A stretch of 64,000 nt of DNA from Flavobacterium sp. ENC (GTDB taxonomy: Bacteria > Bacteroidota > Bacteroidia > Flavobacteriales > Flavobacteriaceae): assembly GCF_020991415.1 (NCBI RefSeq), contig NZ_JAJMOY010000005.1, positions 408,247 to 472,246 of the forward strand, given 5' to 3'. Below the pieces are notes generated by a model. The model was given only the letters and a program-made list of their open reading frames with translations, was not told where the DNA came from and made no database searches. Below, one piece after another: positions 14,861 to 23,555 of the stretch (positions are counted from its first letter, which is position 1; every line of letters begins with the position of its first letter). Both the position numbers and the translations under genes were made by a program.

Positions 14861-17248
14861 ATGAAAAAAGCAAACCTTTTTATTTTTTTACTGTTCCCTT
14901 TATTTTGTCTGGCGCAATCGACCTTTAAATTAAAGGGGGAAATATCCGATGAAACCGCTTCATTGCCCTGGGAAAATATTGTAATTTCTACTCCTGAAGG
15001 AAAAATCATTGACGGAACAACCAGTAAAGAAGATGGCACTTTTGAAATCAGTCTCAGTAAAGGATTTTATAAAATAAAGATCAACCCGCAAGGTTTAATA
15101 AACTGGGAAAAGGATATTGTTATTGAAAAAGATACTGACCTCGGTTTGATTCTTCTGACCAAAAAAACAAATAATCTGGACGAGGTGGTGGTTACAGCCC
15201 ACAAAAGAACAATCGAGCAAAAAATTGACCGTCTGGTTTATACTATTGAAAATAAAGCTTCCACAACCGGAGGAGATGCCCTGAACGCGATCAATACAGC
15301 GCCAGGAGTGGTGGTACAAAACAATGCCATCAATATATTGGGCAAGGGTTCTTCCCGCGTTATGATTGATGGCCGTATGCTGGAACTATCGGGCGAAGAA
15401 CTGAATGCTTTCCTGAAATCTATTTCGGCAAATGACATCAAAAACATTGAAATCATTACCAATCCGCCGGCAAAATACGATGCAAACGGTACGGGCGGAC
15501 TGATCAATATCAACCTGAAAAAAGGAACACGGGATTCCTGGAAAAACACTTCCACACTTTCTTACGATCAAAATAAATATGGAATTTATACGCTGCGAAA
15601 TAATTTCTTTTACAACAAAAACAAATTTCGATTCAGCGTAAGTGCCAATGCAAAATCAGGCTATCGAAATTCTGATGAAAATTTACATCTTTATTTTCCT
15701 GACGGATTGCAGCATATGAACGCACAATCTAAAATCAATGAAGAAAATCTTTCTGCAAAACTGGCTTTGGATTATGACCTCTCCGAACGTACGACAATTG
15801 GTTTTCAGTATCTGAACGATCGCAGCAACCCGAATTTCAAATCCGATATTATCATCAAAAATTATGATCCGGACGACAAACTCAACAGCATAGTACTGAA
15901 TGATGGCTTCAATAACCGAAATTCAGGCAATCAGACCTATAACGCCCACTTACTGACAAAACTTGACACACTGAACAGGAAACTTTCCGTAGATTTTGAT
16001 TATTTCAATTACGATTCCAAATTTGATCGTGATTTCACCACAAAAAAGTATTCACCGGACATGGCTTTTATCAGTTTAGACCAATACGGAAGAAATATTT
16101 CGAACCAGAATATTGACAACAGGAGTATCAAGGCCGATATGGAACATCCGCTTGAATTTGTGAATTTGTCGTATGGTGCCAAAGTCAGTTTTACCAAAAG
16201 CAAAAGCAGTTTACTTTCGTATGATAACATGAGCGGAACTCCGATAATCGACCTGAATCAGTCTAATGAATTTGAATACGAAGAGAACAATCAGGCCGTT
16301 TACATGAGTGGCAATAAAAAAATCAATGAGCAGTTTACGATTCAATTGGGACTAAGAGCTGAAAATACACAAACGGATGGTTTTTCGGCGAATTTAAATC
16401 AGGAGATCAAAAACAACTATTTCAAATTATTTCCAACCCTTTACCTGACTTATAAAGCGAACGGGAATAACAGTTTTAATTTCAATTACGGAAAAAGAAT
16501 CAACAGACCGCGTTATGATTTATTAAATCCGTTTCGAACGTACATCAACAGCAACAGTTATTCTGAAGGGAATCCGTTTCTAAAACCCTCTTTCAGCAAT
16601 AATTTTGAATTGTCCCATTCGTATAAGGAAATTTTGCGCACCAGTATTTTCGTCAATAGCATTACCGATGGGTATGGTGTAATTTTCACCTCAGATCCGG
16701 CAACTAACACGCAGGTGGTCACAAGGGAAAATTATTATAAGGGAATTAATTATGGTATTGGAGAAAGTTATACGGCAGATCTTACCGACTGGTGGTCAAC
16801 AGAAAATACTTTGTATGTGCTGGGCTCGAAAACGACATTTACCTCAGGAATCAATGCTAGTCCGACCAACGGTCTGCAGTTGGATTTTTCTACGAGCAAT
16901 ACTTTTTCAATAGGCAAAGCGACAAAACTACAGCTGGATTACACGTATAGTTCTCCTGTAAAAAGCGGATTGTACACTGTGGGTTATATGTCAGGTTTGA
17001 CTATCGCGCTAAAACAAAACCTCTTTAAGAAAAATATGCAGATTGCATTTCTGGCCAATGATATTTTTAATACAGCTTACCTGAAAGATTTTGTTTCTGT
17101 GGTGAACGGCATCAAACAGGTTTACAGCCAAAATGAAAGCAGTCGTTTCTTCAAAATATCGCTGATTTACAATTTTGGAAATACGAAAATCAACGTGAAA
17201 CAAAGAGATTTTGGAAATGAAGAAGAGAAAAGAAGATTAGCGAAATAG
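14861..17248 (+). CDS. TonB-dependent receptor-like outer membrane protein
   Basis: This 795-residue protein has signal peptide MKKANLFIFLLFPLFCLAQS, then a carboxypeptidase-regulatory-like domain (about 22-100). A plug domain follows at about 110-235 (LDEVVVTAHKRTIEQKIDRLVYT through TNPPAKYDANGTGGLININLKKG), then an outer-membrane barrel of the OMP_b-brl_3 kind. No SusD neighbour is present, so it is not a classical glycan importer. Receptors of this size often take up peptides, metals or siderophores. It may be controlled by the membrane AraC regulator just upstream. It ends at a clear hairpin. Confidence 0.88.
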   Translation: MKKANLFIFLLFPLFCLAQSTFKLKGEISDETASLPWENIVISTPEGKIIDGTTSKEDGTFEISLSKGFYKIKINPQGLINWEKDIVIEKDTDLGLILLTKKTNNLDEVVVTAHKRTIEQKIDRLVYTIENKASTTGGDALNAINTAPGVVVQNNAINILGKGSSRVMIDGRMLELSGEELNAFLKSISANDIKNIEIITNPPAKYDANGTGGLININLKKGTRDSWKNTSTLSYDQNKYGIYTLRNNFFYNKNKFRFSVSANAKSGYRNSDENLHLYFPDGLQHMNAQSKINEENLSAKLALDYDLSERTTIGFQYLNDRSNPNFKSDIIIKNYDPDDKLNSIVLNDGFNNRNSGNQTYNAHLLTKLDTLNRKLSVDFDYFNYDSKFDRDFTTKKYSPDMAFISLDQYGRNISNQNIDNRSIKADMEHPLEFVNLSYGAKVSFTKSKSSLLSYDNMSGTPIIDLNQSNEFEYEENNQAVYMSGNKKINEQFTIQLGLRAENTQTDGFSANLNQEIKNNYFKLFPTLYLTYKANGNNSFNFNYGKRINRPRYDLLNPFRTYINSNSYSEGNPFLKPSFSNNFELSHSYKEILRTSIFVNSITDGYGVIFTSDPATNTQVVTRENYYKGINYGIGESYTADLTDWWSTENTLYVLGSKTTFTSGINASPTNGLQLDFSTSNTFSIGKATKLQLDYTYSSPVKSGLYTVGYMSGLTIALKQNLFKKNMQIAFLANDIFNTAYLKDFVSVVNGIKQVYSQNESSRFFKISLIYNFGNTKINVKQRDFGNEEEKRRLAK

Positions 17249-17256
17249 GCATCAGA

Positions 17257-17287
17257 AAACTCCACTTTTGAAAGTGGAGTTTTTTTA
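17257..17287 (+). terminator. terminator of the receptor gene
   Basis: AAAACTCCACTTT and AAAGTGGAGTTTT form the stem, followed by a T-run. It sits between the convergent receptor gene and the last gene of the PUL, so it may serve both strands. Confidence 0.85.
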
Positions 17288-17309
17288 TATTTTCTAATCT
17301 TATCTTATG

Positions 17310-19742
17310 TTATTCCACTTTGACAGCAATCGAAGCACGCTGAATTCCGTTTGAAGCGGAAGCGGTCAATCTGATGTTTTCCGCTTTCGTATTCGATTGA
17401 ATGATTACTATACATTTACCGTTAAAAGCTTTGCAGGAAGTGGCTTTCAGCGATTCCAGTCCGGCCTGATAGCCATTGTCTGTGCCCACTATTTTTCCGC
17501 CGCCCGTAACTTCAAAATCAATTAAATCATTTGCATCAGGAACCAGATTTCCGACAGCATCTACAACAGAAACGGTTACATAAACCAAATCGTAGCCGTC
17601 TTTTCTGATGATTGGTTTGTCGGTCTTTAAATCAATTTTAGCAGCAGTTCCGGCGGTATGAATTTCTTTTTCCAACACCACTTTTCCTTCTTTTTTTGAA
17701 ATGGCTTTCAACGTTCCCGGTTCAAATGTAACGCGCCATGAAATATGCAGTTCATCATTTTGTTTCGACTTTTTGCCTAGTGATTTTCCGTTCAGGAACA
17801 ATTCGACTTCATCGGCATTATTGTAATACGCCCAAACATCTACTTCCTGATCTTTTGCCCAGTTCCAGTTTGGAAAAATATGCAGTACGGGTTGAGTCGT
17901 CCATTCGCTTTGGTACATATAATACACATCTTTCGGAAGTCCGGCCAGATCGATAATTCCGAAATAAGAACTTCTGGCAGGGTACGGATATGGATCCGGT
18001 TCTCCCAAATAATCAAAACCTGTCCAGACAAAAAGTCCGGCCATATAATCGAGTTTTTTGATGGTTTTCCAGGTTTCTTCATGCGTCGAGCCCCAATACG
18101 ATTTGACCTGATCGTAAGCCGAAACGGTAAAATCCTTATTCCCGTCAAAAGGAGCATTGTGTTTTGGAGGCCAGACTTTAATGATATCCGAAGGCTGATC
18201 GTAATGCCCGCGTGTTTCTAAAGCCGACACACTCTCGGAAGCAATTATTTTTTGCCCTTTAAAACGATTCGAAAAGTCTTTGTAATCTTCGTGTTTGTAA
18301 TTAAAGCCCAAAAGATCCAAAGCCCCGGATTGGTAAATAAAGTTTTTCTCCGGAATATTTTCAGTCAGTGCGCTGGTTACGGGACGTGTTTTGTCTAATG
18401 ATTTTACGATTTGGGCCAATTCCCGTGTAATGGCAATTCCGGTGCTGTCGAACTGCTCCCTGATTTCATTGCCAATACTCCACATCATTACCGACGGATG
18501 ATTACGGTCTCTTTTGATCAAATCTTCCAGATCCTGTTTGTGCCATTTGTCCCAGTCTTTATGGTAATCGTTGGTCACTTTTTTCTTTTTCCAGACATCG
18601 AAAGCTTCATCCTGGACGATGAATCCCATTTCGTCACACAATTGCAGCATTTCCAATGAAGGTGCATTATGAGACATTCGGATGGCGTTGGCACCCATGT
18701 CTTTTAGTAAAGTCAGTTTTCTTCTGACGGCATGAATATTTTCTACTGCGCCCAAAGCACCGTTATCATGATGCAGGCAAACACCTAAAATTTTGGTTGG
18801 AATACCGTTTAGGGAAAACCCTTTTTCGGCATCGAAATTAAAATAACGAATTCCCAGTGGTGTCTCGTATTGATCCGTGAGCGTTTTTCCGTCAAAGATT
18901 TTGGTTACGACCTTATACAAATACGGATTTTCGATACTCCAAAGTGTTGGATTCGGTACGGAAAGATGCTGCGCTTTTTTGAAGATAGCATTGCCGCCGG
19001 CTTTTTCCCTGGTTTCGATTTTGGCCACTTCCCTATGTTTCTGATCCACAATTGAAGTTACTACCCTGAATTCTTTTCCGGTTTCAAAATCATTTTTTAC
19101 CTCAATTTCTATCTGAACGGAAGCTTTTTCTTTGGTGATTTCCGGTGTGGTTACGAAAGTTCCCCAAAGTCCGATGTGCAATTTCCCGCTCGCCGTTAGT
19201 TTTACATTCCTGTAAATTCCGGAACCGGTATACCATCTTGAATTGGGCTGTGCATCATTGTCGACTTTTACCGCAATTGTATTTTCTTTTCCAAAATTCA
19301 GGTATTTCGATAAATCGTAAGCAAATGAAATATAGCCGTTTGGACGCATTCCCAGCGAATGTCCGTTGATCCAGACTTCGCTGTTTTTAAAAACACCGTC
19401 AAATTCAACTGAAACCGTTTTATTCTTCCAATTGGCCGGAACTGTAAAAGTTTTGCGATACCAGCCCTTTCCGGCAGGCAAAAACGCTTGTGCCTGTTTT
19501 GTTGGATTGTCTTTATTGAAAGTTCCTTCAATACTCCAGTCGTGCGGCAATTGAAGCGTTCGCCAACCCTTCGTGTCAAAATCAGCCTGAATTGCCCCGG
19601 GATAATCGCCTAATCTGAAGTACCAGTTTTTATTAAAATCTTCAATGATTCTCCCTTGCTTTCCCTGAGCAAAACCAATTGTTGAGATCAATACTGCCAC
19701 TGCAATTATTATTTTCTGTAAAATGTTTTGATGTTGAATCAT
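17310..19742 (-). CDS. GH2 family glycoside hydrolase (beta-galactosidase-like)
   Basis: This 810-residue exported enzyme has a signal peptide ending FAQG. The GH2 sugar-binding domain spans about 35-190 (WYRKTFTVP, DGVFKNSEVWINGHSLG), followed by the immunoglobulin-like domain (about 195-300) and the TIM barrel (about 300-600). The acid/base Glu is E426 in WSIGNEI and the likely nucleophile is E503 in IIASES. The C-terminal about 200 residues look like the DUF4982/Ig-like modules of Bacteroidota GH2 enzymes. It is the last gene of the PUL. In RG-II loci GH2 members remove beta-linked galactose, glucuronate or galacturonate; which one applies here cannot be read from sequence. Confidence 0.9.
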   Translation of the reverse strand: MIQHQNILQKIIIAVAVLISTIGFAQGKQGRIIEDFNKNWYFRLGDYPGAIQADFDTKGWRTLQLPHDWSIEGTFNKDNPTKQAQAFLPAGKGWYRKTFTVPANWKNKTVSVEFDGVFKNSEVWINGHSLGMRPNGYISFAYDLSKYLNFGKENTIAVKVDNDAQPNSRWYTGSGIYRNVKLTASGKLHIGLWGTFVTTPEITKEKASVQIEIEVKNDFETGKEFRVVTSIVDQKHREVAKIETREKAGGNAIFKKAQHLSVPNPTLWSIENPYLYKVVTKIFDGKTLTDQYETPLGIRYFNFDAEKGFSLNGIPTKILGVCLHHDNGALGAVENIHAVRRKLTLLKDMGANAIRMSHNAPSLEMLQLCDEMGFIVQDEAFDVWKKKKVTNDYHKDWDKWHKQDLEDLIKRDRNHPSVMMWSIGNEIREQFDSTGIAITRELAQIVKSLDKTRPVTSALTENIPEKNFIYQSGALDLLGFNYKHEDYKDFSNRFKGQKIIASESVSALETRGHYDQPSDIIKVWPPKHNAPFDGNKDFTVSAYDQVKSYWGSTHEETWKTIKKLDYMAGLFVWTGFDYLGEPDPYPYPARSSYFGIIDLAGLPKDVYYMYQSEWTTQPVLHIFPNWNWAKDQEVDVWAYYNNADEVELFLNGKSLGKKSKQNDELHISWRVTFEPGTLKAISKKEGKVVLEKEIHTAGTAAKIDLKTDKPIIRKDGYDLVYVTVSVVDAVGNLVPDANDLIDFEVTGGGKIVGTDNGYQAGLESLKATSCKAFNGKCIVIIQSNTKAENIRLTASASNGIQRASIAVKVE

Positions 19743-19780
19743 AAATATGTTTTTTTCTTAATCGAATGATTTTCAGTATT

Positions 19781-19852
19781 GTCAGACTGAGCGAATTCGA
19801 AGTCTTCGTTGGCTGCTCACGTTGCGCAGGCTTCGACTTCGCTCAGCCGGAC
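19781..19852. repeat. CTTCGACTTCGCTCAG intergenic repeat
   Basis: CTGAGCGAATTCGAAG at the left and CTTCGACTTCGCTCAG at the right form an imperfect long inverted repeat within the 229-bp spacer between the two GH2 genes. Confidence 0.65.
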
Positions 19853-19971
19853 AAAGCGATCACAAACCAATAACAAACCAATGAACAAACCTAAAATGAA
19901 CTTACATCACTTATATGGTTCCATTTTTTAAACCTCTGAACCTTTGCCTCTTTGTCCCTTTGAACCTTTAT

Positions 19972-22900
19972 TTACTGAAACTCAAAATTATCCAATAACA
20001 ACCCTTTCAAATCTTCTCCTTCCAAAGTAATCTTATACGTTCCGGCATTAATATAGCCACCGGAAGTCGTATTTAAAACTTTCCATTTCTCCGGGGAAGG
20101 AAAAAATTCTATCGTATCATTTCGCATTAAAATACCATAGGCATCTTCCATCCTGAATTTTACTTTTAAGGAGGTTTCGTTTCTGTTCATAAAACGGAAC
20201 CGCATTAAATAAATTCCCGCCACGCCCGGTTTTACTTCAAACTGAATGCTGTTGGGTGTCTTTTTCGTGAACTCAATATAATCCGCTTTTTTGAAATTTC
20301 CTTTTTCGATTCCGGTTCCGCTGCTTTTGGCATTTTCAGCTTCAGTAATTACAATCGGTCTGGAATCGTCTTTTTCGCCCATATCATAAGTGGGCACAAC
20401 CGCTATTGAACTTATGGATTGGGAGTTATCAAAAAGAACTTTTTCGCCTTTTTTTATTTTTTTAGTGAAAACTAAAAATTCAGTTCGATTACTATTTTCA
20501 GCTTTTTCTTCTGTCTTTTTATAATCTGATAACGAAGCTGATTCTTTGATTTTACTGTCAACCAAAATAAAAACAACAGATTCTTCTTTAGCTGTAAACG
20601 AACCCTTATTGTTAGAATTTGCTGAAAACTGTAAATAATCTGCACCAAATAGTTCAGCAGGCAATTGGGTAAAAACAACATCAGAATCTGAAAATTGTTT
20701 TGAATTAATATCCAGCCACGAAGCTATTCTGTTCGTTTTATCATAAGAATCTAAAACCAGGTTCTGAATGTTTTTTGGGGATTGAGCTGCAGGTTTCTCA
20801 AATCTGTTTTTTGTTCCGATTGCAATTGCCGAAATAATCGCCTGTCCTGCTTTAACATTTGGAAACGAAATGATAATTTTTCCGTTTTTGCTTTTTACGA
20901 CAAACGTTTTTTTCAGGGCTTTATCATGTCCGGCTTCAGCCCAAATGTCTAAATCCTTAAGAACGACATTCTCATTAATGGCGACATCAAACAAACGCCA
21001 GCCTTTGCAATCCATTCCGCCTCCGGTTCCGTACCAGGGTTCTGTAAAATATAATTCTACTAAATATTCTCCCTCCCCTACGGGAAATTCATAGCGCAAT
21101 TTATCAACTCCATATCTAAAACTCTGAAATAATTCCGGGTCTTTTGTGCCGTTTATTGGATCGAAAGTCGTTCTTTGACTGGCGAAGAAATCAGGCAGTT
21201 TTTCAAAATTATCTGTCCACGATAAAGAACCCCAGGTATCCACATCACTTTTATGTGTATCGGTAAACCAGGTATTTCCGGAGCTGTCTTTCATTTCAGA
21301 ACCACCGCAATTGACTCTATAAATATAATTGTACCCTTTTTTTCCCTTTGTAATATCTGCTTTATCAGAAGTTAAAGCATTTAAATTTGGAGCTTTGGGC
21401 AGCGTATTCAAAACCACATAATCTTTGGCAACAGCTTTACCGTTTACATAACCCACTGCATATAAAACATTGTATTGAATGTTGACATTATTCCATTGAA
21501 AATGCTGTCCCAAACCCGGATTTTTCAATTTACCCAACGACACTTTATTAACGTCATTGAATAATTCTACCTCATCACAATTCGAATAAACATCAATTCT
21601 GTTTTTGATTCCGGTCGTTTCCCAGCGGCCTGGCCAGGTATGTGAAACGACATACACCATTGGATTGGTCTTATTCGAAACATAATTGGCCCGATACATA
21701 TAATAGGCATCCAGGGGTTCTCCCCAAATGGTAAAAAGGCCTTTGTAATTGACCGGCCCTACTTTATCCATATCCCTGAATCCTTCACCGTTCTGAACAC
21801 GTCCCGGGTTTTCATGGGAAGCAAAAAGCCAGTTGAACTGTCCTGCAATTTTATCTTTTACCGATTCGGCTTCGCGGACTTTGATTTCCATTAATTGCGA
21901 AAAACGGTTTTCACTGTGAATGCCCTGTTGGTCAAATGCTCCTTCTGTGTGTAAATCTGCGGTTCGCCACGCACCATATTCCCCGTTCAGTAATTGCGTG
22001 CTCATTTCGAGGTGGTATTTTAAAGGATCACCGCCATAGGTTCCAGACCAGTTTTGTACGACATTCCAGTCGGTACCTTCTCCGCCGTTACAGGTGGTAA
22101 CGATACGCTGAGAAGCAGAAAGCGGATCCATTTCGCGTATGATTTTTGTACATTCCTCGGCAAATGCTGCGGGAATTGTGCTTTCGTTCTGCAATCCCCA
22201 CATGACCACGGAAGGACTGTTTCTGCGTTCCTTAATCCATTCTCTTAACAATGTTTTGAAATTCTCTTTGAATTCAGGGGTATCGTACCAGATATGAGCC
22301 GAAAACTGACTCCAGAATAAAATTCCGTTTTCGTCTAATTCTTTTTGGTATTCTAAATTATGAGGCTGATGCGCTTCCCGGAAAGCATTAAATCCTGCGG
22401 CTTTAATTTGTTCGATTCGGGAATGGATCTGTTCTTTTGAAAAGGAATGACTGTTTCCGATCAGATGCTCGTATTCACAGGTTCCGTTAACAAATAAAGG
22501 TTCATCATTGATATAAAAACGATTGTCTTTTCCGGTTCTGTTTACCGGCCAGCTTACCCAGCGAATTCCGTAAGGGGTGGTGAGCTGGTCCATGATTTTT
22601 CCGTTTTCAGTAATTGTAGTGACCAATTGGTACAAGTACGGATTTCCCGGCGACCATAAATTAGGTTTTGCAATTTCAGGAAGTGTTACCGCAATTTCCT
22701 TACGTTCTCCCGAAGCACTTTGGGTTTCCGTTTTTACGGTACTGACTTTTTTTCCGGTTGCATCAAAAAGTGTATTTTCTATTGTCAGGTTTCGGACTGA
22801 AGTTCCGTAATTTTTGATTTCAGTTGTGGTAAGCAAAATTGCTTTTTCTTTCGAAACCGATGGATCGTTCCAGATATGAACACCGAAAGGTTCAATACGA

Positions 22901-23496
22901 ACCTCATTGGTAATGACTAAAGAAACCGGCCTGAAAATCCCCATGGGCTGTGAGCCTTCCGAAAATCCCCATTCTCCCGAACAGCCTCCGCAAACCCAGG
23001 GCAAATCGGCAATGAAGGAAGGATGGGAAGCCTTAACTACAATTAAATTTTCCTTATCCGTAAATACTTCTTTGGTAATATCGAGTGTGAAGGTGGTTCT
23101 TCCCCCTCTATGTTCTCCGACTTTTTTTCCGTTTACCCAGACATCCGCATAAGAACTGACGCCTTCAAAAAAAAGGAAAAGCCTTTTCCCGATTGTGGAT
23201 TTGTCGAGTTTCAGCGTTTTTTTGTACCAGGCGGTTCCGTGTAAATTGCCGTGTTTTGTTCTTCTGTAACCATAATACTGATCCCAATTGTGCGGTACGT
23301 TGACCCGCTGCCATTTGGAATCAGTTTTTGGATTGTCTACAAACACATCTTCCTGAGTGGGAAGATGATCCAGGATTACGGTCTCCCAGGAGGCATTCAG
23401 CGAAACTTCTTTACGAAATTTTGCGTCATTGCTTTGACTCCAAACAAAGCTGCTTCCTGAGAAAAACAAAAAAATAAAAATTACTACTCTCTTCAT
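19972..23496 (-). CDS. GH2 family hydrolase with malectin and C-terminal CBM-like domains
   Basis: This 1174-residue exported enzyme has a signal peptide ending WSQS. GH2 sugar-binding, Ig-like and TIM-barrel domains fill about residues 30-690, with acid/base E438 in GLQNES and nucleophile E505 in LLNGEYGAW. A malectin domain follows (about 725-905; VNCGGSEM, FTEPWYGTGGGMD). The C-terminal about 120 residues (ITEAENAKSSGTGIEKG... through LLLDNFEF) look like a CBM6/35-type jelly roll. The extra binding domains make it much longer than ordinary GH2 enzymes. Its probable role is exo-removal of a beta-linked side-chain sugar from pectin; exact specificity is unknown. Confidence 0.88.
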   Translation of the reverse strand: MKRVVIFIFLFFSGSSFVWSQSNDAKFRKEVSLNASWETVILDHLPTQEDVFVDNPKTDSKWQRVNVPHNWDQYYGYRRTKHGNLHGTAWYKKTLKLDKSTIGKRLFLFFEGVSSYADVWVNGKKVGEHRGGRTTFTLDITKEVFTDKENLIVVKASHPSFIADLPWVCGGCSGEWGFSEGSQPMGIFRPVSLVITNEVRIEPFGVHIWNDPSVSKEKAILLTTTEIKNYGTSVRNLTIENTLFDATGKKVSTVKTETQSASGERKEIAVTLPEIAKPNLWSPGNPYLYQLVTTITENGKIMDQLTTPYGIRWVSWPVNRTGKDNRFYINDEPLFVNGTCEYEHLIGNSHSFSKEQIHSRIEQIKAAGFNAFREAHQPHNLEYQKELDENGILFWSQFSAHIWYDTPEFKENFKTLLREWIKERRNSPSVVMWGLQNESTIPAAFAEECTKIIREMDPLSASQRIVTTCNGGEGTDWNVVQNWSGTYGGDPLKYHLEMSTQLLNGEYGAWRTADLHTEGAFDQQGIHSENRFSQLMEIKVREAESVKDKIAGQFNWLFASHENPGRVQNGEGFRDMDKVGPVNYKGLFTIWGEPLDAYYMYRANYVSNKTNPMVYVVSHTWPGRWETTGIKNRIDVYSNCDEVELFNDVNKVSLGKLKNPGLGQHFQWNNVNIQYNVLYAVGYVNGKAVAKDYVVLNTLPKAPNLNALTSDKADITKGKKGYNYIYRVNCGGSEMKDSSGNTWFTDTHKSDVDTWGSLSWTDNFEKLPDFFASQRTTFDPINGTKDPELFQSFRYGVDKLRYEFPVGEGEYLVELYFTEPWYGTGGGMDCKGWRLFDVAINENVVLKDLDIWAEAGHDKALKKTFVVKSKNGKIIISFPNVKAGQAIISAIAIGTKNRFEKPAAQSPKNIQNLVLDSYDKTNRIASWLDINSKQFSDSDVVFTQLPAELFGADYLQFSANSNNKGSFTAKEESVVFILVDSKIKESASLSDYKKTEEKAENSNRTEFLVFTKKIKKGEKVLFDNSQSISSIAVVPTYDMGEKDDSRPIVITEAENAKSSGTGIEKGNFKKADYIEFTKKTPNSIQFEVKPGVAGIYLMRFRFMNRNETSLKVKFRMEDAYGILMRNDTIEFFPSPEKWKVLNTTSGGYINAGTYKITLEGEDLKGLLLDNFEFQ

Positions 23497-23555
23497 ATTT
23501 TTAAACCCTATATGTGATATAAGGCCATTTAAGTTTTATTCTTTTCTAGTTAGTT

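Noticed and set aside
14861..17248. TonB receptor as part of a second PUL
   Set aside because: No SusD or glycoside hydrolase is adjacent on its strand. It is convergent with the pectin PUL and ended by its own terminator.
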